A DNA stretch of 64,000 bases, taken from Lysobacterales bacterium. Lineage in GTDB: Bacteria > Pseudomonadota > Gammaproteobacteria > Xanthomonadales > Rhodanobacteraceae. This document shows positions 48,711 to 57,738 of the stretch, piece after piece. Below the pieces are notes generated by a model. That model saw nothing but the letters and a program-made list of their open reading frames with translations. It did no database searches and had not been told where the DNA came from. Each line of letters begins with the position of its first letter. The stretch's first letter is position 1. A program made the position numbers and the translations under genes. Location: positions 62,001-126,000 of the forward strand of contig JADJHN010000003.1 in assembly GCA_016707485.1 (NCBI GenBank), in the 5' to 3' direction.

Positions 48711-50087
48711 TTATTGCGGGGGCTGGAATCCGCCGCCGCCCATGCCGCGCATGGCGCCCTTCATCTGCCGCATCATGCCCTTGATGCCGCCGCTGCCGAG
48801 CTTGGACATCATCTTTTCCATCTGCTGGTACTGCTTGAGCAGGCGATTGACATCGGCCGGCTGCTGGCCGGAACCACGGGCAATGCGCGCACGTCGCGAC
48901 CCCTTGAGCAGATCGGGGTGACGACGCTCCTTCTTCGTCATCGAGTTGATGATCGCGATCATGTGATGAACCTGCTTGTCGTTGACCTTGGCCTTGACCT
49001 GCTCGGACATGCCACCCATGCCGGGCAGCTTGTCCATCAACGAGGCCATGCCACCCATGTTGATCATCTGCTCAAGCTGGCTCTTCATGTCGTTGAGGTC
49101 GAAGCGCTTGCCCTTCATGACCTTTTCGGCCAGCTTCTGCACCTGCTCCTGGTCGACCTTGCGCTCGACCTCTTCGACCAGGGACAGCACGTCACCCATG
49201 CCGAGGATGCGCTGGGCCAGGCGATCGGGGTGGAATGGTTCCAGCGCGTCGGTCTTCTCGCCGGCACCGATGAACTTGATCGGCCGGCCGGTGACATAGC
49301 GCACCGACAAGGCCGCGCCGCCCCTCGCATCGCCGTCGGTCTTGGTCAGGATCACGCCGGTCAGCGGCAGCGCGTCGGAAAACGCCTTGGCCGTATTCGC
49401 CGCATCCTGGCCGGTCATCGAATCGACGACGAACAAGGTCTCGATCGGATCGAGCGCGGCATGCAACACCTTGATCTCGTCCATCATCGCCGCATCGACA
49501 TGCAAACGCCCGGCGGTATCGACAATCAGCACATCGGCGAAATTCTTTTTCGCGGCGTCCAGCGCCGCAGCGGCAATGGCAACCGGTGCCTGATCCGGCG
49601 ATGACGGGTGAAACAACACCTCCACCTGTGCCGCCAGAGTGCGCAATTGCTCGATGGCCGCCGGACGATAGACGTCGCAACTGACCACCATGACCTTTTT
49701 CTTCTTGCGCTCGCGCAGGAAGCGGGCGAGCTTGGCCACGGTGGTGGTCTTGCCGGCGCCTTGCAGACCGGCGACCAGGACAATCGCCGGCGGTGCCGCA
49801 GCGAGATTCAGATCGGTATTGACCGAGCCCATCACTGCCGTCAATTCATCGCGCACGACCTTGATCAACGCCTGGCCCGGGGTCAGGCTTTTCATGACCT
49901 CCTGGCCGATTGCACGAACCTGCACGCGCTGGACGAGGGCCTGCACGACAGGCAGCGCGACATCCGCTTCGAGCAGGGCGATGCGTACCTCGCGCATCGA
50001 TTCGCGGATGTTCGCTTCGGTCAGGCGGCCACGACCGCGCAGGCGTTCGACGGTTGATGAAAGGCGTTGGCTCAGGGACTCGAACAT
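48711..50087 (-). CDS. ffh: Signal recognition particle protein Ffh
   Basis: GTPase that binds signal anchors on the ribosome with 4.5S RNA. The 458 residues have the N-domain four-helix bundle, the G-domain motifs 'GLQGAGKTTTVAKLARFL', 'DTAGRLHVD', 'TKTDGDARGG' and 'GAGEKTDALEPFHPDR', and a methionine-rich M-domain ('MINMGGMASLMDKLPGMGG', 'MMRQMKGAMRGMGGGG'). The RNA-binding 'SRRARIARGSG' is present. The 4.5S RNA gene is not in the window. Confidence 0.98.
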   Translation of the reverse strand: MFESLSQRLSSTVERLRGRGRLTEANIRESMREVRIALLEADVALPVVQALVQRVQVRAIGQEVMKSLTPGQALIKVVRDELTAVMGSVNTDLNLAAAPPAIVLVAGLQGAGKTTTVAKLARFLRERKKKKVMVVSCDVYRPAAIEQLRTLAAQVEVLFHPSSPDQAPVAIAAAALDAAKKNFADVLIVDTAGRLHVDAAMMDEIKVLHAALDPIETLFVVDSMTGQDAANTAKAFSDALPLTGVILTKTDGDARGGAALSVRYVTGRPIKFIGAGEKTDALEPFHPDRLAQRILGMGDVLSLVEEVERKVDQEQVQKLAEKVMKGKRFDLNDMKSQLEQMINMGGMASLMDKLPGMGGMSEQVKAKVNDKQVHHMIAIINSMTKKERRHPDLLKGSRRARIARGSGQQPADVNRLLKQYQQMEKMMSKLGSGGIKGMMRQMKGAMRGMGGGGFQPPQ

Positions 50088-50123
50088 GATGGCAGCAGGT
50101 CAATCCGGTGAATGCAGCGGCGC

Positions 50124-50129
50124 AGTATA
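50124..50129 (-). promoter_or_regulatory. Extended -10 promoter of ffh
   Basis: On the minus strand TATACT is preceded by TGA, giving the extended -10 form TGnTATACT, 37 bases before the ffh ATG. No -35 is needed for this class. It lies in the gap between the divergent ffh and CcsA-like genes. Confidence 0.6.
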
Positions 50130-50221
50130 TCAGCGCACCGACAATGCGGATCCGGCCGCATCGGTCGATACAACGACGATCTCGTTTCCCGGTGTGATGC
50201 GCGTGTGCGAAACTCCCCTCC

Positions 50222-51022
50222 ATGCCCACCAACCTGCTCAGCCTGTTCTCGATTGTCGATTACCTGGTTGCCGCCATCGTCCTGGCCCTGCCGATGGCAC
50301 GCCTGCCACGTGCTGCGCGCACTGTCGGCATGCTCCTGGCGACTCTCGCCGTGATCGTCCATGCCAGCCTGATTTTCGGCATGCATCGTGGCGGTCTCGA
50401 CCTGCATTTCTTTGCCTCGCTGTCCCTGGCCGGATTCGGCGTCGCCGCGATGACCTTGCTGGTCAACCTGTTCCGCCCGGTTGCGGCGCTTGGCGTCATC
50501 GTCTTCCCTCTGGCTGCCTTGCTGCTCGGTCTGGATGTGTTTTACGCCGCGCCGACCGTCGCCCAGCCCATGGAATGGCAGATCAAGCTGCACGCCAGCT
50601 TCGCCCTGATCGCCTACAGCCTGCTCAGCATCGCCGCCGTGCTCGCCATCCTGCTGGCATTGCAGGAACGCGCCCTGCGTCACCGACGGCTTGATTCACC
50701 GTTGATTCGCGCCCTGCCACCGCTGACCCTGACCGAGTCGCTGCTGTTCCGCCTGATTGCCGCCGGCTTCATCTTCCTCACCCTGACCCTGCTCAGCGGT
50801 GTGCTTTTTGTGGAAAACCTGTTTGCCCAGCATCTGGCCCACAAGACCATCCTCTCGATCGCATCGTGGATCGTCTTCGGCATCCTGCTGTTCGGCCGCT
50901 GGCGCTGGGGATGGCGTGGCAACCGCGCCGTGCGCTTGACCCTGATCGGCATGATCGTGCTGCTGCTGGCCTACTTCGGCAGCAAATACGTGCTCGAACT
51001 GGTGTTGAATCGGGTGGGCTGA
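50222..51022 (+). CDS. CcsA/YpjD-like inner-membrane protein
   Basis: A 266-residue polytopic protein with about eight membrane helices, of the cytochrome c assembly family (PF01578), YpjD branch. Markers are 'WQIKLHASFALIAYSLLSIAAVLAILLALQERAL', 'SLLFRLIAAGFIFLTLTLLSG' and 'HKTILSIASWIVFGILLFGRW', which hold the family histidines. Placement beside ffh is common. The exact job is not known; in some bacteria it affects haem or cytochrome biogenesis. Confidence 0.85.
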   Translation: MPTNLLSLFSIVDYLVAAIVLALPMARLPRAARTVGMLLATLAVIVHASLIFGMHRGGLDLHFFASLSLAGFGVAAMTLLVNLFRPVAALGVIVFPLAALLLGLDVFYAAPTVAQPMEWQIKLHASFALIAYSLLSIAAVLAILLALQERALRHRRLDSPLIRALPPLTLTESLLFRLIAAGFIFLTLTLLSGVLFVENLFAQHLAHKTILSIASWIVFGILLFGRWRWGWRGNRAVRLTLIGMIVLLLAYFGSKYVLELVLNRVG

Positions 51023-51026
51023 AAGG

Positions 51027-51154
51027 CCGGGAATCGGGAATCGGAAACGGGGAATGGCCAAGCTGCATTTCTGCCGCTCAAGAATTCCTGGCACCGGTAC
51101 AACGACGATCAGTTAACGTGCAATGTGGTTGAGTTGCCGATTCCCCATTCCCGG
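51027..51154. repeat. 18-bp inverted repeat between convergent genes
   Basis: Left arm 51027-51044 (CCGGGAATCGGGAATCGG) and right arm 51137-51154 (CCGATTCCCCATTCCCGG) are reverse complements at 17 of 18 positions, about 92 bases apart. The arms fill the gap between the stops of the CcsA-like gene and radA. The GGGAATCGG words are typical of dispersed repeats in this bacterial order. Confidence 0.75.
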
Positions 51155-51157
51155 CTC

Positions 51158-52543
51158 TCAGATCTCCGCAGTCGCCGCCAGGGCATCGCCAAGGCGCTCG
51201 ACGCCGATGATTTCCAGATCGCCCATGCGTGATTTCTTCGGTGCGTTGGCCTTGGGCACGATGGCGTGGCGAAAACCGTGCGTGGCCGCTTCGCGCAGGC
51301 GTTCCTCGGCATTGGGAACCGGGCGGATCTCGCCGGAAAGACCAACCTCGCCAAATGCAACCAGCTTGTCCGGCAAGGCACGATCGCGAAAACTCGAGAG
51401 CACTGCGAGCAGCACCGGCAGGTCGGCCGCGGTTTCCTGCACGCGGATTCCACCGACCACATTGACGAAGACATCCTGGTCATGCACGGCAGCGCCGCCG
51501 TGCCGATGCAGCACGGCCAGCAACATGGCCAGTCGATTCTGCTCGAGACCGAGCGTGACCCGGCGTGGATTCGGCAACGCCGAGCCATCGACCAGCGCCT
51601 GCACCTCGACCAGCAGCGGCCGCGTGCCTTCGCGGGTGACCATGACGGCACTGCCCGGGGTCGGTTGCGAATGCGCAGAAAGGAAGATCGCGGAGGGATT
51701 CGGCACTTCCTTCAGGCCCTTCCCGGACATGGCGAATACGCCAAGTTCATTGACGGCGCCAAAGCGGTTCTTGAATGCGCGCAGGATGCGCAGGCGACTG
51801 CCCGATTCACCTTCGAAATAAAGCACCGCATCGACCATGTGCTCGAGCACGCGCGGTCCGGCAATGCCGCCTTCCTTGGTCACGTGGCCAACCAGGAAGA
51901 CACTGGTGCCGCTTTCCTTGGCAAAGCGCACCAGCCGCGCCGCCGATTCGCGTACCTGGCTGACCGATCCCGGCGCGGCAGTCAGCAATTCGGTCCAGAT
52001 GGTCTGGATGGAATCAATGATGAGTACTTCCGGCTTGCTCGTCGCGGCCTCGCCGAGGATGCGCTCGATCGAGGTTTCGGCAAGCGCTTCGAGGCCGTCC
52101 AGATTGATGCCGAGGCGACGCCCGCGGGCGGCAACCTGCGCCAGACTTTCCTCGCCGGTCACGTAGAGGCTGCGCAAGCGCCCGCCGATAGCGCCCAGCA
52201 TCTGCAGCAGCAGGGTCGATTTGCCGATGCCGGGATCGCCACCGATCAACACCACCGAACCTGCCACCAATCCACCGCCAAGCACGCGGTCGAGTTCACC
52301 GATACCGGTGGCGCTGCGCTCGTCGGCCACGTCGGCAATCGATGCCAGCCGCGTTACCTTGGCTGCGTCGGATGCGCCGGCGTAGCCGCCACGGCGCGCG
52401 CCTCCCGCCACAGTCTTCGTCGCCACCTCGAGCACGATTTCGGAAAGGCTGTTCCACACGCCGCACTCGGCGCATTGGCCCTGCCATTTGGAATGTTCGC
52501 CGCCGCATTCGCTGCAGACATAGGCGGTCTTTGCCTTGGCCAT
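51158..52543 (-). CDS. radA: DNA repair protein RadA
   Basis: RecA-like branch-migration helicase used in recombination repair. The 461 residues have an N-terminal zinc finger ('YVCSECGGEHSKWQGQCAECGVW'), Walker A 'GGDPGIGKSTLLLQML', the RadA-specific 'KNRFGAVNELGVFAM' motif and a C-terminal Lon-like domain ('DVFVNVVGGIRVQETAADLPVLLAVLSS'). The length is normal. It starts just before the alr stop, on the same strand. Confidence 0.97.
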   Translation of the reverse strand: MAKAKTAYVCSECGGEHSKWQGQCAECGVWNSLSEIVLEVATKTVAGGARRGGYAGASDAAKVTRLASIADVADERSATGIGELDRVLGGGLVAGSVVLIGGDPGIGKSTLLLQMLGAIGGRLRSLYVTGEESLAQVAARGRRLGINLDGLEALAETSIERILGEAATSKPEVLIIDSIQTIWTELLTAAPGSVSQVRESAARLVRFAKESGTSVFLVGHVTKEGGIAGPRVLEHMVDAVLYFEGESGSRLRILRAFKNRFGAVNELGVFAMSGKGLKEVPNPSAIFLSAHSQPTPGSAVMVTREGTRPLLVEVQALVDGSALPNPRRVTLGLEQNRLAMLLAVLHRHGGAAVHDQDVFVNVVGGIRVQETAADLPVLLAVLSSFRDRALPDKLVAFGEVGLSGEIRPVPNAEERLREAATHGFRHAIVPKANAPKKSRMGDLEIIGVERLGDALAATAEI

Positions 52544-52544
52544 G

Positions 52545-53627
52545 TCAGTCCATGTCCTCGAGGAAGCGCACGCGGCGAGTCATGCCGCAGGTCAGCTCGT
52601 AGCCGATCGTTCCCGCGTGCGCGGCAATCTCCTCGACCGGCAGCTGCGGGCCCCAGAGGATCACCGGATCGCCAACGCGGGCATCGTCGTGCCCGCGCAA
52701 GTCGACGGTGATCAGATCCATCGAGACACGGCCAACAATCGCCGCGCGACGGCCATTCACCAGCAGCGGCGTGCCCGACGCCGCCGAGCGCGGATAGCCA
52801 TCGCCGTAGCCGATCTGCACGACGCCGATGTCCATGTCCTCGGGGCACGTCCAGGTGGCCGCATAACCGATTGGCTCACCCTTGGCGATGCGATTGATCG
52901 CGACCAGCTTGCTCGACAAGGTCATCGCCGGGCGAAAGCCGAAATCCGCCCCGCTCGTTCCGGTGGCGACCGAGATTCCATAGAGCAAGCCGCCGGGCCG
53001 GATCCATTGCCCGCGTGCCTGCGGCCAGCCGAGCACCGCCGCCGAGTTCGACAGGGTTTGCGCGCCCGGCATGTCCGAGGCGATGCGTTGGAAACATTCG
53101 ATCTGCGCCATGGTCTGCGCGTCACCGATGACATCGGAATTGGCGAAATGGGTCATCAGGCCAATGTCGCGATCGACGTTCGGCAAGGTCCGCAGGCGTG
53201 CGCGTGCGCCGGCAACATCCGCCGCGGCAAAGCCGAGACGGTGCATGCCGCTGTCGATCTTCAGCCAGACCTTCAACGGGCGCGGATTGCGATCCGCGGC
53301 GAGCCAGTCGATCTGGCTGGCGTGATGGATCGTCGATTCCAGCCCCAATCGATGCATCTCGCCGATATCGGCCGCTTCATCGATGCCGGAGAGGACGACG
53401 ATGCGCTGGCGGATGCCGGCGGCGCGCAAACGCTGGCCATCGGCAATGCAGGCGACACCAAAGGCGTCCGCCTCCGCAAGCATGCGCGCGACCCGTTCGA
53501 GTCCATGTCCATAGCCATCGGCCTTGACCACCGCCATGATCCGCGCATCGCCGGCAAGCTCGCGCAGCCGTCGCAGGTTGTCGCGCAGCGCGCCGAGATG
53601 GATCGTCGCGCAGGTTGCTCGACTCAC
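52545..53627 (-). CDS. alr: Alanine racemase
   Basis: Makes D-alanine for peptidoglycan. The 360 residues carry the PLP lysine in 'MAVVKADGYGHGLERVARML' (K35), 'IDSGMHRLGF', and the catalytic tyrosine in 'IGYGDGYPRSAASGTP' (about residue 260). The GTG start at 53627 overlaps the dnaB stop as GTGA. The replication-cell wall order dnaB-alr-radA is common in this group. Confidence 0.96.
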   Translation of the reverse strand: MSRATCATIHLGALRDNLRRLRELAGDARIMAVVKADGYGHGLERVARMLAEADAFGVACIADGQRLRAAGIRQRIVVLSGIDEAADIGEMHRLGLESTIHHASQIDWLAADRNPRPLKVWLKIDSGMHRLGFAAADVAGARARLRTLPNVDRDIGLMTHFANSDVIGDAQTMAQIECFQRIASDMPGAQTLSNSAAVLGWPQARGQWIRPGGLLYGISVATGTSGADFGFRPAMTLSSKLVAINRIAKGEPIGYAATWTCPEDMDIGVVQIGYGDGYPRSAASGTPLLVNGRRAAIVGRVSMDLITVDLRGHDDARVGDPVILWGPQLPVEEIAAHAGTIGYELTCGMTRRVRFLEDMD

Positions 53628-55012
53628 TCGAAGTGTTCCGTGTAGCGATCGACCGCCAGGTTCTCAAATCGCGTGAACTGGCCGAGGAAGGCCAGCTTGA
53701 CCGAGCCGGTCGGGCCATTTCGCTGCTTGCCGATGATGATTTCGGCGACGCCTTTTTCCGGCGAATCCGGGTTGTAGTACTCGTCGCGATAAATGAACAT
53801 GATCACATCGGCATCCTGCTCGATGGCGCCGGACTCGCGCAGGTCCGACATCATCGGCTTCTTGTCGGTGCGTTGCTCCAGCGAGCGGTTGAGCTGGGAA
53901 AGCGCCATCACGGGAACATTCAATTCCTTGGCGAGGGCCTTCAGTCCACGCGAGATTTCTGAAATTTCAGTGGCGCGATTCTCCTTGTTTCCGGGCACCT
54001 GCATCAATTGCAGGTAATCGATGACGATAAGGCCAAGGTCATGCTCGCGCTTCAGCCGTCGCGCGCGCGCACGCAACTCGCCCGGCGACAGGGCCGGCGT
54101 GTCATCGATGAAGATGCGTGCCTCGCTGAGCATGGTGATCGCGCTGGTCACGCGCGGCCATTCCTCCTCGGCCAGGTCGCCGGTACGCAGATGCTGCTGG
54201 TTGATCCGTCCCATCGAGGAGATCAGGCGGAAGGCGAGCTGCGAGGACGACATTTCCATGGAAAACACGGCAACCGCCTTCTTCGTGCGCATTGCCGCAT
54301 TCTCGGCCATGTTCAAGGCCAGCGCGGTCTTGCCCATCGACGGTCGCGCGGCGACGATGATCAGGTCGGAGGGCTGCAGGCCGGTGGTCATTTCGTCGAG
54401 ATCGGTGTAGCCGGTCGGCAGGCCGGTGATGGTGCCGCGATTCTCGTAACGGTGATGGAGGATCTGGAATGCATCCTTGACCGCCGAGCGCATCGTGACG
54501 AAGCCCTTGCGCCCGCGCGAGCCGGCCTCGGCAATGCGGAAAACCTTTTGTTCGGCCATTTCCAGCAGCTCCTGGCTGCCGCGGCCCTCGGGCTGGTAGG
54601 CATCGCCGGCAATCTCGGTGCCGGTATCGATCAATTGCCGCAGCACGGATTTCTCGCGGACGATATCGGCATAGGCAACGATGTTCGCCGCGCTCGGCGT
54701 CGAATTGGCCAATTCGATGACATAGCCGATGCCGCCGACCTGGTCGGACAGGCCCTGGGCCTCGAACCACTCGCCAAGGGTCACCGCATCGCAGGGCTGG
54801 TCCTTCTCGCTGAGCGTGGCGATAGCCCGGAAGATGACGCGATGGTCGCGCCGGTAGAAATCATCCTCGCCGATGCGATCAGCCACCTTCTCCCAGGAAT
54901 CCGGGGCCAGCATGAGGCCACCGAGCACGGCCTGCTCCGCTTCGATCGAATGCGGCGGAACGCGCAGGGTCTCGATGTTCGGAGCGGGTTTGCGTTCGGC
55001 GAAGGTGGCCAT
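53624..55012 (-). CDS. dnaB: Replicative DNA helicase DnaB
   Basis: Hexameric fork helicase. The 462 residues show the N-domain 'PHSIEAEQAVLGGLMLAPDSWEKV', Walker A 'AARPSMGKTALALNMAENA', 'VFSMEMSSSQLAFRLISS', Walker B 'LGLIVIDYLQLMQ', and the arginine finger region 'KQRNGPTGSVKLAFLGQFTRFENL'. The ATG at 55012 is the family start. No intein is present. It is 110 bases past the rplI terminator. Confidence 0.98.
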   Translation of the reverse strand: MATFAERKPAPNIETLRVPPHSIEAEQAVLGGLMLAPDSWEKVADRIGEDDFYRRDHRVIFRAIATLSEKDQPCDAVTLGEWFEAQGLSDQVGGIGYVIELANSTPSAANIVAYADIVREKSVLRQLIDTGTEIAGDAYQPEGRGSQELLEMAEQKVFRIAEAGSRGRKGFVTMRSAVKDAFQILHHRYENRGTITGLPTGYTDLDEMTTGLQPSDLIIVAARPSMGKTALALNMAENAAMRTKKAVAVFSMEMSSSQLAFRLISSMGRINQQHLRTGDLAEEEWPRVTSAITMLSEARIFIDDTPALSPGELRARARRLKREHDLGLIVIDYLQLMQVPGNKENRATEISEISRGLKALAKELNVPVMALSQLNRSLEQRTDKKPMMSDLRESGAIEQDADVIMFIYRDEYYNPDSPEKGVAEIIIGKQRNGPTGSVKLAFLGQFTRFENLAVDRYTEHFE

Positions 55013-55135
55013 GGGCGAGAGCCTGATCTGCGTGCAATTCGACACGCGATCATACGCAGCGCCGCGTCTCACCAATAGAGAACAACCCTGTGCATAAGCT
55101 GTGCAAGGCATGTTCTGGCAATGAAAAAGGCGCCT

Positions 55136-55157
55136 TGCGGCGCCTTTCTCGTTGCAG
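55136..55157 (-). terminator. Intrinsic terminator of rpsF-rpsR-rplI
   Basis: Arms AAAGGCGCC (55136-55144) and GGCGCCTTT (55149-55157) form a 9-bp stem with a four-base loop. Read on the minus strand it is followed by TT and then CATTGCC, extending the T-run to five. It lies 16 bases after the rplI stop. Confidence 0.85.
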
Positions 55158-55172
55158 CGTGACGCATCTGGA

Positions 55173-55625
55173 TCAGCTTTCCGGAACGACGATCACCTTG
55201 ACCATCGATTCGATGTCGGCATGCAGGTGCACGCGCACTTCGAACTCGCCGATATGGCGGATCGGGCCTTCGCCCTGGACCACTTCGCCCTTGTCGAGGG
55301 TGAGGCCGGCGGCCGTGAAGGCCTCGGCGATGTCACGCGGTCCGACCGAGCCGAACAGCTTGCCTTCCGTGCTGGCATTGGCCTTGATGGTGACGGCCTC
55401 GGCGGCATCGAAACGGGCCTTGCGTGCCTCGGCGGCACCCAGTTGCTGGTTGGCCTTGGCTTCATATTCGGCGCGACGCGCCTCGAAGTTCTCGAGGTTT
55501 CCGGCTGTCGCCGGGACGGCCTTGCCGTGCGGCACCAGGTAATTGCGGCCATAGCCCGGCTTGACCGTGACCTTGTCGCCTAGGTTTCCGAGATTCTTTA
55601 CTTTTTGCAGAAGAATAAGTTGCAT
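55173..55625 (-). CDS. rplI: 50S ribosomal protein L9
   Basis: The 150-residue L9 has the N-domain 'MQLILLQKVKNLGNLGDKVTVKPGYGRNYLVPHGKAVPAT', the long connecting helix 'FEARRAEYEAKANQQLGAAEARKARFDAAEAV' and the C-domain 'LFGSVGPRDIAEAFTAAG'. Length and layout are normal. Last gene of the rpsF-rpsR-rplI operon. Confidence 0.99.
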   Translation of the reverse strand: MQLILLQKVKNLGNLGDKVTVKPGYGRNYLVPHGKAVPATAGNLENFEARRAEYEAKANQQLGAAEARKARFDAAEAVTIKANASTEGKLFGSVGPRDIAEAFTAAGLTLDKGEVVQGEGPIRHIGEFEVRVHLHADIESMVKVIVVPES

Positions 55626-55725
55626 GGTAACACTCCAATTCGTTAGCGCCGGGGCAACCGGCGCAGCTTGCGCTGTCCGAATCGACCTGGCGCGCGGCGA
55701 CAGGTCGTCAGTTCAGAAGGCGGAT

Positions 55726-55950
55726 TCAGTGGCTGTCGCTGTAGGGAAGCAGCGAGAGGAAGCGCGCGTGCTGCACGGCAACGGCAAGCTGGCGCTGGTA
55801 GCGCGCCTTGGTGCCGGTGATGCGGCTCGGCACGATCTTGCCGGTCTCGGTGATGTACTGGCGCAACAGGTTCAGATCCTTGTAATCGATCTCGACCACG
55901 CCTTCGGCGGTGAAACGGCAGAATTTCTTGCGACGGAAGAACTTGGACAT
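55726..55950 (-). CDS. rpsR: 30S ribosomal protein S18
   Basis: The 74-residue S18 begins 'MSKFFRRKKFCRFTAEGVVEIDYKDLNLLRQYITETGKIVPSRITGTKARYQRQLAVAVQHARFL', fully typical. It binds S6 as a dimer partner on 16S rRNA. Middle gene between rpsF and rplI; the 100-base gap to rplI has no gene. Confidence 0.99.
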   Translation of the reverse strand: MSKFFRRKKFCRFTAEGVVEIDYKDLNLLRQYITETGKIVPSRITGTKARYQRQLAVAVQHARFLSLLPYSDSH

Positions 55951-55977
55951 GATGGCAATTCCTGAAGTCGGGATGGG

Positions 55978-56439
55978 TTATTCGGCGCTGGCGGATTCGG
56001 CGTCGGAATCATCCGAATCACTTTCCACCCGCGAGCCACGGCTCGAACGGCTCGGGCGGTCATCGGAATCATCGCCAAAGCCACCTTCATCATCACGACG
56101 ACGACGGTCGCCCTTGTCGTCCTTGTTCTTCATGATTGCCGACATTTCCGTCACCGCCTCGTCACGCTTGATGACCAGGTGGCGCAGCACGGCATCGTTG
56201 AAACGGAAGCCCGACAGCAGCTCATCGAGCACGCCCTGGCTGACCTCGATGTTCATCAGGACGTAATGGGCCTTGGCCAGGTGCTGCATCGGGAACGCCA
56301 ACTGGCGACGGCCCCAGTCTTCCAGGCGATGGATCTTGCCGCCGTCGGCTTCGACCATCGACCGGTAACGCTCGATCATGGCCGGCACTTGCTCACTCTG
56401 GTCCGGATGGACCAGGAACACGACTTCATAATGACGCAT
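55978..56439 (-). CDS. rpsF: 30S ribosomal protein S6
   Basis: Residues 1-95 are a normal S6 ('MRHYEVVFLVHPDQSEQVPAMIERY', 'LAFPMQHLAKAHYVLMNIE'). The C-terminal 55 residues are strongly charged ('DDKGDRRRRDDEGGFGDDSDDR', split here by eye) and end in 'DSDDSDAESASAE', so the protein is 153 residues. Acidic S6 tails are the targets of RimK-type glutamate addition in some bacteria; here the end is SAE, not a glutamate run. ATG at 56439 fits the family. Confidence 0.98.
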   Translation of the reverse strand: MRHYEVVFLVHPDQSEQVPAMIERYRSMVEADGGKIHRLEDWGRRQLAFPMQHLAKAHYVLMNIEVSQGVLDELLSGFRFNDAVLRHLVIKRDEAVTEMSAIMKNKDDKGDRRRRDDEGGFGDDSDDRPSRSSRGSRVESDSDDSDAESASAE

Positions 56440-56478
56440 GGTTAATCCTTGTGGATGTCCGCAGCGCGTGCGGGGGCA

Positions 56479-56500
56479 GCCTCCCGTCATGCGGTGAGGC
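56479..56500 (-). promoter_or_regulatory. Possible S6:S18-binding leader upstream of rpsF
   Basis: On the minus strand GCCTC-A-CCG-CATGA-CGG-GAGGC forms a stem with a one-base bulge and an exposed CCG, about 40 bases before the rpsF ATG. The known S6:S18 autoregulatory leader also uses a bulged CCG stem. The match is short, so this is tentative. Confidence 0.35.
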
Positions 56501-56595
56501 AAGAATCTTCGTCAATGGACGGACGAAGGGGCGCGGATGGTAATGGATTCAAGGACCTGGGGCAAGGCCAGCCTGCGCGCGGCACGTCCGCGCTG

Positions 56596-57738
56596 TCACC
56601 AACTGCGGATGCTGCGGGGCGGATCGTTCAGCCAGCTCGTCCAATCCCGGGCCAACGCCGCCAGGCCACCGGGATAGCTCGAATCAAGAGTCAACTCGGC
56701 TCGTACCGGCAGGCAGGGCTGCGCGCGTTGCGCCGCCAGGACCGCGCTCAAGGCCACCCGACCCGGCGCCGTGTCCATCAGCATCGCGACCAGGGCGTAA
56801 GCACGCAGATAGCGTTGCTGCTGATCCCCGGCATAGAAATCCGCACCCTCGAAGGCGAGCAGGTCAGCCAGTTCGGCGTGCCCGTCGCCCTCGATGCGGG
56901 CGGCACGGAGGCTTCGTGGAGAATCGGCGATGGTCACCTGCGCGCCCATGCCGGAAACCGCCAGATGCTCGAAATAACCGGCAATCCCCTCGTTGATGGC
57001 GGTCGGCAGCCGGCCGACGCGCTCATGCATCAGGGCATGGGTGATTTCGTGGCGCAGGATGAGAAAGTTCGTGAGCTTGTCTTCCTGCAAGCGGATATGA
57101 ATGGTGCGGTCTTTCGGCGAATAGGTGCCGGCGGAATTGACCATCGTCGGATTGTCGACGCGCTTGGCCCAGGCATCGGCCGCCGCGATGAATTCAACAT
57201 CGAGCAGCAGGCCCGGATCACCTTCAAGGCCAAGCGTGCCACGCAGGATCCGCTCGATGGCCTGGGCCGACGAAATCGCGTTTTGCACCACGTCATCCGG
57301 AAGATTGACGTCATAACCCCGCGCATGCACGACGATTGGCGGCAGATCCCGTGCGTCGATCCTGCGGTAGCCCTGCGCCACCCCGCTGGGTGCCTGGTCG
57401 GAGAAATGGGTGATGCCCTTGTCATCGACCCAGCGATGGATGGCTGTCTGCTTCGGTTTCGCCGCAGCGGCCGTGCCGGCCAGACAGGCGTGCGCGTCGA
57501 TTGCGGCATGCAGCCCGGAGCGGTCGATCGGCCCGCTTTCGCGATTGGCCCGCGCGTCGGAGCGTGCCGCCGGTTCCTTGGCAGGCGTGCCCGCATGGTC
57601 CGGTTTGCGGGAATGATCGACCTGGGCGGCAATGCCTGGCGCATGCCCAGCTTCATCCGCCGTCAACATATTGAACAGTCCAAGGGCGATTGCCGAGGCA
57701 ACAACCAGCAGGAGAAGCGCCACGACCACGCGTCTCAT
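56596..57738 (-). CDS. Secreted DUF4124/gluzincin-like peptidase
   Basis: A 380-residue envelope or periplasmic protein. It starts with a hydrophobic signal or anchor ('VVVALLLLVVASAIALGLF', about 4-23), then a Pro/Ala/Arg linker, a DUF4124-like patch ('IHRWVDDKGITHFSDQAPSG', about 105-125) and a C-terminal peptidase-like region with the zinc motif HEITH ('LRHEITHALMHE') followed about 15 residues later by 'AINEGIAGYFE', which could give the third ligand. This resembles DUF1570-type gluzincins. The target is unknown. ATG at 57738 chosen to begin at the signal. Confidence 0.75.
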   Translation of the reverse strand: MRRVVVALLLLVVASAIALGLFNMLTADEAGHAPGIAAQVDHSRKPDHAGTPAKEPAARSDARANRESGPIDRSGLHAAIDAHACLAGTAAAAKPKQTAIHRWVDDKGITHFSDQAPSGVAQGYRRIDARDLPPIVVHARGYDVNLPDDVVQNAISSAQAIERILRGTLGLEGDPGLLLDVEFIAAADAWAKRVDNPTMVNSAGTYSPKDRTIHIRLQEDKLTNFLILRHEITHALMHERVGRLPTAINEGIAGYFEHLAVSGMGAQVTIADSPRSLRAARIEGDGHAELADLLAFEGADFYAGDQQQRYLRAYALVAMLMDTAPGRVALSAVLAAQRAQPCLPVRAELTLDSSYPGGLAALARDWTSWLNDPPRSIRSW

